A DNA stretch of 32,598 nt from assembly GCA_024276335.1 (NCBI GenBank), contig JAJRXL010000181.1, positions 1 through 32,598 on the forward strand, given 5' to 3'. The stretch is from Bacteroidota bacterium (lineage in GTDB: Bacteria; Bacteroidota; Ignavibacteria; SZUA-365; JAADGX01). The notes below the pieces were generated by a model. It was not told the origin of the DNA. It made no database searches and was given only the letters and a program-made list of their open reading frames with translations. The stretch's first letter is position 1. The number at the start of each line of letters is the position of its first letter. The position numbers and the translations under genes were made by a program. Shown here in pieces: positions 25,728-32,598 of this stretch.

Positions 25728-28157
25728 TCAGTTCCCCGTGAAAGGCCAGTGTTCGAGATCGATAAGTGAAACCGGCAGCATCGGCATGGGAACACCGTTG
25801 TACCGCAGCATGAATTTCAGGAGTTCTATTTTCTTTTCGATGTCACGATTGAAGGCAGTGCCGGAGCCAACGAGGCCCCCCAAAAGTTTGCTCAAATCAA
25901 AAAGCCCGGGGACGGGATACTCCACGATCTCGACTTCGTCGTCGGGGCCGAATCCCGCCCGATGTTTCGCCACATCAACAGCCGTGGCCAGGCCGCCGAG
26001 CAAATCCACCAGCCCGTGCTCCAGGCCGTCGTAGCCGGACCAGACCCTACCCTGGGCGATGGAATCAATCCCTTCCGCTGTTCGTCCACGTCCTTCCGCC
26101 ACTTTCTCCACGAACTCCTTGTACAAGTCGAGAATGAGTCCCTTTATCTGCGCGTGTTCCGCTTCGGTCAGGTTCCGGTCCGGCAACATGCCGAGCAATC
26201 CAAAGCCGAGGTCAGCGTGCTCGCCGCGCTTGACGAAATCGGTGGTCACGCCGAGGCTTTCCTTCAAGTCGATATTGTAAAACCAGCCGCCGATCACGCC
26301 TATGGAACCGGTAATCGTCGTGGGGGCTGCGATGATGGTGTCACCGTACATGGAGAGCCAGTATCCACCGGATGCGGCAACGTTGCCCTGCGAGACGATG
26401 ACCGGTTTCTTTTGACCGCATTTTTTGATCGCTTCCGCGATGATATCGGAAGCCAAGGCGTCGCCGCCGGGCGAATCCACGCGCAGCACGACTGCTTTCA
26501 CGCTGCCGTCCTTCGTGACTTTCTCGACGTCTTTCACCAGCTTCCGGGCTGCAATCCCCACGTCCATGTCGCAAACGCCCAGTGCGTAAATCACGGCGAT
26601 CCTGGGTTTGCTGCCCCAGTGATGATCCGGCAAGTCCCGGGTGATGGCCAGGGAACCGGGGTTCACCATTCGCGCTTTCTTCCCTTCGAGGGTCGTTATC
26701 ACGCTGTCGACCGCGTCCCACCGGCCCAGCGTATCCACCAGCCCGAACTCCAGCGCCGCGCGGGAAAGGAAGATCATGGTGTTGTTCACGAGACTGTCAA
26801 ACCGGGACGGCGCGATCCCTCGCCCCTCGCAGATGTCGTCCTTCGCCAGGCGGTAGTAATCGTCCACGATGGCCTGAAGCTGTTCGCGATCGGCGTCCGA
26901 CATGGAGCGGCGGGAAAATGTCTCGTTCGCGGATTTGTACTTGAGATACCTCCACTCCTCGAACCCGATGCCGAGTTTTTCCAACGTGCCTTTCACGTAC
27001 ATGCGCCCGAGAAGAAATCCCTCCAGCGTAATCGTGCCAAGCGGGTCCATCACGATTTTGTCGGCCACCGACGCCAGGTGGTAGGCGCTGATGCCGCCAC
27101 GATCAATATAGACAACGACTTTTTTCCCCGATGACCGGAATTCCTTGAGTTTCTCCCGTATCTCCCACAGGAATTCCTTGCCGACATTCATCCCGGACAG
27201 GTTCAGCGCCAACCCCTTGATCTCCGGGTCGCGTTTCGCCGCTTCAATCTGTTGAAGGAGCCCCAGGAGGGTGCGGGAATCATCGAACCAGCGGAACTTC
27301 TGGTACTTGATCGGTTTTTTCATGTCGTACTTGACGTACTTCGTGCCCGGCATGAGATCGGCCAGGAAGGAACGATCCCTGGCACCTACCCTGATGGAAT
27401 GCGTATTGTACACGCGGTCGCCGTCGCTTTCGGAATTCACCTGTTCAGTGTATCCAACTACGCCCAGGCTGATCTGGACCGCGGCTGAAAATGCATCCGT
27501 GTCGAAGTATCGCCCGGCAACTCGCAGCCCAGGCAACGGTTCGACCACGGCGCCTGCGCTCCAACGACCATCCCGCCATTGCCGCCCCGAGACAAGGGCG
27601 TAATCCGCGAACAGCGTCACGAGCTCGTCGCCGAAAGGACGAACGCCCAGGTCCACGACGCCCTCGCCCCCGTGGGGCCGGAAGGTAGTGTTCCAGGTCA
27701 AGCCGAGCGAGGCATAGCGGATAGGGCGAATAAGCGCGCCGACGGCATAGCTGTTCCTGCGATTCATGTCTTCCCGATCGCCAAACACGTAACCAACCCG
27801 GTAGCCCAGGCTGAATCCCTTTGAGCCGAACGCGGAAGCGAAGTACAACTCGGAAGATGAGAATTCACCCATGTTCTCGCTGTGCAACCCCATGGCGAAG
27901 TCGCGCCCGGCGTAGAACAATCCAAGCCGCCGGTATTCCGGACTGTTATAACTATCCGTCCAGGAAACCATGAGGTTGGCCGTCCGGGCATACGTGAGCA
28001 CTGCCGGGTTATCGTACCCGTATAAGCCGAACTGCATTGCGCCCGCGGAAGCCGGAAACAGGCTGGATTTCTGATGATACGGCAGGAGGCCGTCCTGTGC
28101 GGATAAAATCGATGGCAACAGAATAAACAGGAATAGAAAGTACCAGAAAATTTTCAT
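25728..28157 (-). CDS. sppA: SppA-type signal peptide peptidase with N-terminal beta-barrel-like extension
   Basis: About 809 residues. The signal peptide (MKIFWYFLFLFILLPSILSAQ) is followed by ~250 residues rich in alternating amphipathic strands (FGLYGYDNPAVLTY, RRLGLFYAGRDFAMGLH, GFSLGYRVGYVFG, RYASLGLTWNTTF, VSLG-type repeats) that look like a barrel or large beta-domain. The remainder is a tandem-duplicated SppA protease: the N-half has the catalytic Lys (YKSANETF, K408) and the C-half has the Ser nucleophile (AASGGYW, S596) with the Ser-Lys dyad layout of E. coli 67K SppA. Classical SppA has an N-terminal transmembrane anchor instead of such a domain. ATG 28157 has GGGAG just upstream; ATG 28169 is an alternative. 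Confidence 0.88.
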   Translation of the reverse strand: MKIFWYFLFLFILLPSILSAQDGLLPYHQKSSLFPASAGAMQFGLYGYDNPAVLTYARTANLMVSWTDSYNSPEYRRLGLFYAGRDFAMGLHSENMGEFSSSELYFASAFGSKGFSLGYRVGYVFGDREDMNRRNSYAVGALIRPIRYASLGLTWNTTFRPHGGEGVVDLGVRPFGDELVTLFADYALVSGRQWRDGRWSAGAVVEPLPGLRVAGRYFDTDAFSAAVQISLGVVGYTEQVNSESDGDRVYNTHSIRVGARDRSFLADLMPGTKYVKYDMKKPIKYQKFRWFDDSRTLLGLLQQIEAAKRDPEIKGLALNLSGMNVGKEFLWEIREKLKEFRSSGKKVVVYIDRGGISAYHLASVADKIVMDPLGTITLEGFLLGRMYVKGTLEKLGIGFEEWRYLKYKSANETFSRRSMSDADREQLQAIVDDYYRLAKDDICEGRGIAPSRFDSLVNNTMIFLSRAALEFGLVDTLGRWDAVDSVITTLEGKKARMVNPGSLAITRDLPDHHWGSKPRIAVIYALGVCDMDVGIAARKLVKDVEKVTKDGSVKAVVLRVDSPGGDALASDIIAEAIKKCGQKKPVIVSQGNVAASGGYWLSMYGDTIIAAPTTITGSIGVIGGWFYNIDLKESLGVTTDFVKRGEHADLGFGLLGMLPDRNLTEAEHAQIKGLILDLYKEFVEKVAEGRGRTAEGIDSIAQGRVWSGYDGLEHGLVDLLGGLATAVDVAKHRAGFGPDDEVEIVEYPVPGLFDLSKLLGGLVGSGTAFNRDIEKKIELLKFMLRYNGVPMPMLPVSLIDLEHWPFTGN

Positions 28158-28563
28158 TATCTCCCTCATTGAATTATTGATGGGATAATCAGTGTTCGCG
28201 TGTTATTAACCAGGGTTTGTGCGTTTTTTCGAAAGACGCCTGAAAGTCGATAGAAACCGATCTCCCTTGTTTTCCTCACCGATAACAGCGCATTAGCGGC
28301 CTTGTCTCCGATCTGCGAGCAACTTCGACAAAGCCCGCCAGGTAAGAGGGGTCAAAGGTTTGATTGAAAATGTTCCGCCGGAGGACATAACATGTAACCC
28401 CAAGTTTAGAGCGCGACTTGATACAACCTTATATATGCCGGGGGGTAAAAACTGCGTCCGCTTTAAGGAATGCCGCATCTGCCGACAAGACTCACACTGC
28501 TTCCAACGCACTTACGCGAGATGGCGCAAGCTGTTGCACATCAGCTTTGACAAACCGGGAGAA
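28158..28563. other. About 400-nt intergenic stretch without a supported gene
   Basis: No ORF of convincing length, SD or family match on either strand between sppA and msrB. It is more A/T-rich than its surroundings, contains short A/T runs near 28221-28235 and ends with a minus-strand TATATAAGG near 28430. The segment GGGTCAAAGG...GATTGAAAATG (~28345-28370) has a loose resemblance to the ends of IS21-like insertion sequences, but no transposase or matching inverted repeat is present. A 72-codon minus-strand frame (28293-28511) has no recognisable features. It may hold the sppA promoter and the terminator for msrB; neither is clear. Confidence 0.5.
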
Positions 28564-29073
28564 TCATTTCGCTTTGAATTCCAGCGCGATGGAATTAATA
28601 CAATAACGTTTGCCCGTGGGTTGCGGCCCGTCGTCAAAGACGTGGCCAAGATGGGAACCGCAGTTGGCGCACAATACTTCCGTACGAACCATGAGCATGC
28701 TCGTGTCGCGTTCGAGACGAATATGCGCATCGTCGCGCGGCGCCCAGAAACTCGGCCACCCACTTCCGGAATCGTACTTTCGATCGCTGTCGAACAATTC
28801 GTTGCCGCACGCCGCGCACAGGAACACACCCTCTTGTTTCAGCTCGTGGAACTTGCCTGAGAACGCAGGCTCCGTTCCCTTCTCCCGCATAACACGGTAC
28901 TGCTCGGGGGTGAGTTTCCGCCGCCATTTCTCCTCATCCCCGGGCAGTTGCTCATTCATTGCTTTTTCTCCTTTTCGACTTTCCTGCACTTGCCGTTCCC
29001 CTCCATTCGGGCATGACTGGAATATGGCAGTCAAACCAATACCGATAATTACCGCAGATGCCGCTTTGTTCAT
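28564..29073 (-). CDS. msrB: Peptide-methionine (R)-S-oxide reductase MsrB, possible lipoprotein form
   Basis: Reduces methionine-R-sulfoxide in proteins. The catalytic core is intact: zinc-binding CAAC and CANC, the family's SGSGWPSFW and GHVFDDGP, and the catalytic Cys in RYCINSIALEF. From ATG 29073 the protein begins with a signal-like MNKAASAVIIGIGLTAIF followed by QSC, a plausible but atypical lipobox, which would put MsrB in the periplasm as a lipoprotein. A second in-frame ATG at 28959 (MNEQLPG...) is preceded by AAGGAG 8 nt upstream and gives a 131-residue cytoplasmic form. Which start is used, or whether both are, cannot be told from sequence. Confidence 0.93.
   Translation of the reverse strand: MNKAASAVIIGIGLTAIFQSCPNGGERQVQESRKGEKAMNEQLPGDEEKWRRKLTPEQYRVMREKGTEPAFSGKFHELKQEGVFLCAACGNELFDSDRKYDSGSGWPSFWAPRDDAHIRLERDTSMLMVRTEVLCANCGSHLGHVFDDGPQPTGKRYCINSIALEFKAK
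28968..28973 (-). promoter_or_regulatory. Strong internal Shine-Dalgarno in msrB
   Basis: On the minus strand AAGGAG lies 8 nt before the in-frame ATG at 28959 inside the msrB frame. The upstream start at 29073 has no comparable site, so translation may begin at 28959 and produce a form without the signal-like N-terminus. Confidence 0.6.
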
Positions 29074-29125
29074 CGTGGTTTTTTCATTCCCCGGAGCCCT
29101 TCCCCTCATGAAGAAGGACAGCGCC

Positions 29126-29154
29126 GCCGCGCGGTCCAATTCATGCCGCGCGGC
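29126..29154 (-). terminator. Perfect 9-bp GC hairpin after the T9SS Ig-repeat gene
   Basis: GCCGCGCGG at 29126-29134 pairs exactly with CCGCGCGGC at 29146-29154 around an 11-nt loop. It begins 21 nt past the stop of the 786-residue gene (29176) and lies upstream of msrB. No U-tract follows on either strand, so it may be a pause/processing hairpin or attenuator rather than an intrinsic terminator. Confidence 0.5.
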
Positions 29155-29175
29155 AGTGAATAGATGTCCAAGGAC

Positions 29176-31536
29176 CTACTTGATAACCGTCATCACGCGC
29201 GTCTGGTGATACTGGCCACTGCGCATGAGGATAATGTACACCCCGGAGTCAAATGGCTGACCGCCCTCGCCCAGGTTCAATTCGGCGGTGTAGATGCCCG
29301 GTTCTTTTCTCGCGTCCACCAGGGTCCGAATCACTCTTCCGAGCAGATCACGCACCTCGATCACGACATGAGCCGACCGGGGAAGGCTGTACATGATCCG
29401 CGTATGCGAAGGCGACGCCCCTCGTTCGATGGAAACGGGATTCGGGAAATTCTGGGACAGGAAAAAGGCATTCGCGCTGACGGCGTCCACGCTTGTGGGC
29501 TGGCTGACAATAACGGTAAATGCTTGCCGATCCGTTCCGGCGGGGTTTTTCGCATCCACGCTGACCGAATGCTGGCCCAACTGCGACGCCTCCGGCGTCC
29601 ACGTGACCTCCCCTGTCGTTGCATCGATGGTCATGCCCGTGGGAGACATCGCAAGGGAAAACGTCGCCGCGGGTTCGGCATCGGCCGTCACCCGGTACGT
29701 GTATTCCTTGTCGACTTCGGCCGCGATCTTGGGCGTGCTGGTGATCATGGGAATGGTCATGACATAGATGGAAAACAGTTGCTCGGCGGAACCGGCGAGG
29801 TTCACGGCCGATACCCTCACGGGATTCCTGCCTTTCTGGTTCCGCGCAGGCACCCACTTCACTTCCCCGGTGACCGAATCGATGCTCATACCAAGGGGCG
29901 CTTCGGACAGCCTGTAAACCGGGTCCGGGGAACCCGTGGCGGCGGCAGTGTACGAATAGAGCTGTCCTGCTATGGCTGTGGTATCCGGCGTAGACGTAAA
30001 CGTAGGCAGAACGGGAGGCGGCGTAACGGTTACGGTGAATGTTTGTTCGTCATTACCAGCGCGATTCTCCGCGCGCACCGTTACTTCGTAATCTCCTTCC
30101 TCGCCGGGATTGGGATTCCAACGAACAAGGCCGGTACTGAAACCAATGGTCATACCGGACGGCCCCTTGACCATCGACCACGTGGGTTCGGGGTTGCCGC
30201 TCGCTTTCGCCTGGTACGCATACGGCTGACCCGCTGCTACCTTGGTAACCGGTGTGGAAATGATCTGTGGCGGGACAGCGGATGCATCCACCTGGAGCTG
30301 GAAGCTCTGGACATCGAGCCCGACCGCGTTCGACGCACGCACGCTCACATTAAAGACACCAACCTGGTTATCTGCCGGAGTCATGGTAATAAGGCCCGTC
30401 GCCGGGGAGATGGTCATTCCCGGAGGACCGGTCAATAAAGCGAACATGGGCGGAGGTCCACCCGTCGCCGTGACCTGGTAGGAATACAATTCCTTGACAA
30501 TGGCCTTGGTCCTGGGAGTCGAAGTTATTCTCGGGCGCGTGGGTTGCACGACGGTCAGCGTGTAAGTCTGATCCTGGTCCCCGTTGCTGTTGCTGGCACG
30601 CACCGTGACGGTGTGATCACCGACGTCTGTGTTGGAAGGCATCCAGACCACTTCGCCCGTGACGGAATTAATGACCATCCCCTGCGGCGCCTTGACGAGA
30701 CTGTACGTGGGTCGCGGCACGCCTGATGCATGCGCCGCGTAGGTGTAACGAATACCGGCGTACGCGGTTGTCGGTGGCGAGGTCACGAAAGCCGGGAAAG
30801 GTGAAAACGTCGCCGTGTCCGTGAAGGCGGTCATGTAGAGATACGGAAACAACATCTTCTGCGTCCCGCTGTCTCGAAACAGGCTGTCCATTAACATAAC
30901 CTGGATCTGGTTACTGACTTGATTCACCATGACGGTTCGGCTGTCCTGCTCGGTGCGATACGGTGCCGTGTGCCCGTCACTGATAAGCGTCACGGAATTG
31001 TTCTTTCCCTGGTTTACGGTAAACTCGACCGTGATAAAGAAATCTCGCGGCACCAACACCCCCTGCAACCTGATGGTATTGAATGCCCTCATCCGTAAGG
31101 CGGACTTGTCGATGATGATCTGGTCGAGCACGGGCGAGAACTTCGGCATCCTGAACGTGCCGTTGGCAAAATGCGTAACCGAATCCGGGAGCACGCGGAT
31201 CCTGATCGCTCCGGTGCTCACGCTGTCAATGTAAATACTGACGGAATCAAGAAACGCGGTGCTGGTCGGCAAGGTGAATCGTTGCATGAGATAGAGGTTG
31301 ATGAATGCTCCATAATCGCGCGGGAATGTCCAGGCAAAAGCCGGCAGTTTCGTATCGTGATACGAAATGGCAACCGTCGTGGAGGAAGACGCGGGAACGG
31401 GAGCCTCGCCGTTGATTTCCACGGTTTTCACGGCAGGCAGGGATACCGCAACGCCCGTGTTGTATTCCGCGTGTTGGGCTGATAACACGGTAGGAATCCC
31501 GTATATCAATGCCAGCATTAAGACAATTTTTTTCAT
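29176..31536 (-). CDS. T9SS-exported protein with five Ig-like (He_PIG-type) repeats
   Basis: 786 residues. Signal peptide (MKKIVLMLALIYGIPTVLSAQ), then an N-terminal ~220-residue beta-rich domain of unknown family (SVSIYIDSVSTGAIRIRVLP...). Five tandem ~85-residue Ig-like repeats follow (~245-680). Each opens with TSTPxT, continues AGxxYxYxAxAxGxPxPxxSL and P-x-GM, and closes IDxxTGEVxWxP...GxxxVxVxAxNxAGxDxQxFxVxV. The last ~95 residues are a T9SS type A sorting domain (LSQNFPNPVSIERG...DLLGRVIRTLVD...SGVYIILMRSGQ). SD GAGGTG sits 6 nt before ATG 31536. It is probably a secreted or surface adhesin-like or polysaccharide-binding protein; no catalytic motif is visible. Divergent from the GH39 gene. 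Confidence 0.9.
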   Translation of the reverse strand: MKKIVLMLALIYGIPTVLSAQHAEYNTGVAVSLPAVKTVEINGEAPVPASSSTTVAISYHDTKLPAFAWTFPRDYGAFINLYLMQRFTLPTSTAFLDSVSIYIDSVSTGAIRIRVLPDSVTHFANGTFRMPKFSPVLDQIIIDKSALRMRAFNTIRLQGVLVPRDFFITVEFTVNQGKNNSVTLISDGHTAPYRTEQDSRTVMVNQVSNQIQVMLMDSLFRDSGTQKMLFPYLYMTAFTDTATFSPFPAFVTSPPTTAYAGIRYTYAAHASGVPRPTYSLVKAPQGMVINSVTGEVVWMPSNTDVGDHTVTVRASNSNGDQDQTYTLTVVQPTRPRITSTPRTKAIVKELYSYQVTATGGPPPMFALLTGPPGMTISPATGLITMTPADNQVGVFNVSVRASNAVGLDVQSFQLQVDASAVPPQIISTPVTKVAAGQPYAYQAKASGNPEPTWSMVKGPSGMTIGFSTGLVRWNPNPGEEGDYEVTVRAENRAGNDEQTFTVTVTPPPVLPTFTSTPDTTAIAGQLYSYTAAATGSPDPVYRLSEAPLGMSIDSVTGEVKWVPARNQKGRNPVRVSAVNLAGSAEQLFSIYVMTIPMITSTPKIAAEVDKEYTYRVTADAEPAATFSLAMSPTGMTIDATTGEVTWTPEASQLGQHSVSVDAKNPAGTDRQAFTVIVSQPTSVDAVSANAFFLSQNFPNPVSIERGASPSHTRIMYSLPRSAHVVIEVRDLLGRVIRTLVDARKEPGIYTAELNLGEGGQPFDSGVYIILMRSGQYHQTRVMTVIK

Positions 31537-31655
31537 GGTTACACCTCGTTACGTTTCGGCGGGATGGGGTGGCTCTAAAAGCTGTTTAAAAGATGAACGC
31601 TGGACAAACAATATGCAAGCGGGAAATAAGAAATGCGGTTGCCTGCGGACCTCCC

Positions 31656-31671
31656 CGTGTCGCAACACACG
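31656..31671. repeat. Short inverted repeat in the divergent intergenic region
   Basis: CGTGT (31656-31660) and ACACG (31667-31671) form a perfect 5-bp dyad around a 6-nt loop, within the 233-nt space between the two divergent genes. It could be an operator, but is short enough to be chance. Confidence 0.2.
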
Positions 31672-31704
31672 TCGCGGGCATATTTTCTTTTCGTGGCGGC
31701 TAAA

Positions 31705-31736
31705 CTTGCGTTCCAGGCGTTTATCCCATACTTTAC
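31705..31736 (+). promoter_or_regulatory. Candidate Bacteroidota-type promoter for the GH39 gene
   Basis: CTTG at 31705-31708 and TACTTTAC at 31729-31736 are 20 nt apart, near the TTTG / TAnnTTTG layout of Bacteroidota sigma-ABfr promoters. The -7-like box ends 33 nt before the ATG at 31770. The match is imperfect and unsupported by a second example in the window. Confidence 0.3.
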
Positions 31737-31769
31737 CTGACACGACAAATTCATCAACAGGGAGGCGCC

Positions 31770-32598
31770 ATGCTGGACAGTACGTTTCTTCGTTTCGGTT
31801 TATTCCTCCTCGGATGCGGATGTTTGACGCTCTCGCTTCGCGCACAGGACCGCGCCGTCACGATTGACGCTTCGAACACCGTACAACAATCCTTCCCGCT
31901 CCTGGGCACGAACGCCGGCCCTCACAAAATGCGCGCGCCCGCCAATCCCGTCGACCTCAGCGATGTGTTTCACACCTGGGGAATCAAGGCCATTCGAACC
32001 CACGATTACTATGGACCGTGCGACTGGTACACGATCTTTCCGGACTGGAATGCCGATCCCTCTTTGCCTTCCTCGTATTACTTTGCCACAACGGACAGCG
32101 TCATCCAGCAGATAACCGGCGGCGGCTTCGAAGTCTTGTTCCGCCTGGGCGTGAGCTGGCGGGGGCGAAACCCGCTTCCCACCAACGATCCTCCCGGCAC
32201 TATCAGGGACGCCAACGGCACGGTCATCCACGAAGCCGATTCCACCGACTTCGCGAAGTTCGCCGAAATATGCAAGCACATCGTCATGCACTATAACGAT
32301 GGCTGGGCGAGGGGATTCCGGTACGACATCAAGCGGTGGGAAATCTGGAACGAACCCGCGGTACGGGAGCAATTCTGGACCGGTACACCGCTGCAATTCT
32401 TCCGGATGTTCAAAGCCGTGGCCAGGACATTGAAAACGTACAACCCCGATTTGGCCGTCGGCGGTCCCGGTCTCGCCGGTCAGTTCAACGGCGCTTACCT
32501 GGGCGGTCTCGTCAGGTATTGCAAGGCCAATGACATCCCGCTTGATTTCTATTCGTGGCACACGTACGGGGGAAGACCCGAGAGCATCAATCCGTATA
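31770..32598 (+). CDS. GH39-like glycosidase (beta-xylosidase type), partial at C-terminus
   Basis: 276 complete codons run to the window end without a stop. An N-terminal signal (MLDSTFLRFGLFLLGCGCLT...LRAQ) could be cut at A25 or, given LLGC, be a lipoprotein signal at C16. The TIM-barrel body shows GIKAIRTHDYYGPCDWYTIF (~71-90), FEVLFRLGVSW, and WEIWNEP, whose Glu195 is the expected acid/base of clan GH-A family 39 enzymes. LAVGGPG and DFYSWHTYG follow. The nucleophile Glu should lie beyond the window. GGAGG (31761-31765) sits 4 nt before the ATG. It is the only plus-strand gene, divergent from the T9SS repeat protein. GH39 is preferred over other GH-A families but not proven. Confidence 0.85.
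   Translation, partial: MLDSTFLRFGLFLLGCGCLTLSLRAQDRAVTIDASNTVQQSFPLLGTNAGPHKMRAPANPVDLSDVFHTWGIKAIRTHDYYGPCDWYTIFPDWNADPSLPSSYYFATTDSVIQQITGGGFEVLFRLGVSWRGRNPLPTNDPPGTIRDANGTVIHEADSTDFAKFAEICKHIVMHYNDGWARGFRYDIKRWEIWNEPAVREQFWTGTPLQFFRMFKAVARTLKTYNPDLAVGGPGLAGQFNGAYLGGLVRYCKANDIPLDFYSWHTYGGRPESINPY

Noticed and set aside
28293..28511. 72-codon minus-strand frame, possible small gene
   Set aside because: No SD, domain, signal or family match; it sits in the gene-poor stretch and is likely chance.
1..32598. tRNA, rRNA or CRISPR structures
   Set aside because: No cloverleaf-like segment, rRNA-like sequence or regularly spaced repeats were seen in any intergenic region; the largest gap is about 400 nt.

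Overview
This 32.6 kb window has a fairly high GC content (mid-to-upper 50s % by eye) and is densely packed with bacterial genes. All genes but the last lie on the minus strand. Three secreted proteins point to the Bacteroidota/FCB group: two end in type IX secretion (T9SS) type A sorting domains, and one is an OmpA-like protein with PD40 beta-propeller repeats. Several genes have strong GGAG-type Shine-Dalgarno sites and the GC is high. One surface protein combines VWA, choice-of-anchor and cohesin-like domains. These traits fit the Ignavibacteria/Kapabacteria side better than classical Bacteroidia, but this placement is an inference.

Region A (1-19187) is a long colinear carbohydrate-catabolic cluster, read from 19187 down to 1. 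It encodes a GH38 alpha-mannosidase, a TIM-barrel sugar epimerase, an old-yellow-enzyme-like oxidoreductase, a Gfo/Idh/MocA dehydrogenase, an SDR, a GH88-type unsaturated uronyl hydrolase, KDPG aldolase, KDG kinase, a divergent xylose isomerase, RNase HI, xylulokinase, a second Gfo/Idh/MocA dehydrogenase, a nitrilase-family amidohydrolase, a sugar nucleotidyltransferase, a GALK2-like GHMP kinase and a partial protein that resembles an alpha/alpha-toroid enzyme. Short gaps and ATGA overlaps suggest one or a few operons. The core is uronate processing to KDG, KDPG, then pyruvate plus glyceraldehyde-3-phosphate. It is joined to an aldose-ketose-phosphoketose branch and to a kinase/nucleotidyltransferase branch that would make an activated sugar. 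No transporter, SusCD pair or regulator is visible.

Region B (19355-24049) is a tight three-gene envelope module: a T9SS-exported VWA/cohesin-like protein, an outer-membrane beta-barrel and an OmpA/PD40 protein. The genes are separated by 3-20 nt.

Region C (24169-28157) holds an MDR-family oxidoreductase, a small PH-like protein and an unusual SppA protease with an N-terminal barrel-like extension. A gene-poor stretch of about 400 nt lies upstream of sppA.

Region D (28564-32598) holds MsrB with two plausible starts and a 786-residue T9SS protein with five Ig-like repeats. Divergent from it, on the plus strand, is a GH39-type glycosidase that runs off the window.

The most interesting items are the hybrid catabolic cluster with its GALK2-like kinase/nucleotidyltransferase pair and altered isomerase, the three-gene surface module, and the barrel-SppA fusion. 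No CRISPR array, tRNA, rRNA or intact mobile element was seen.
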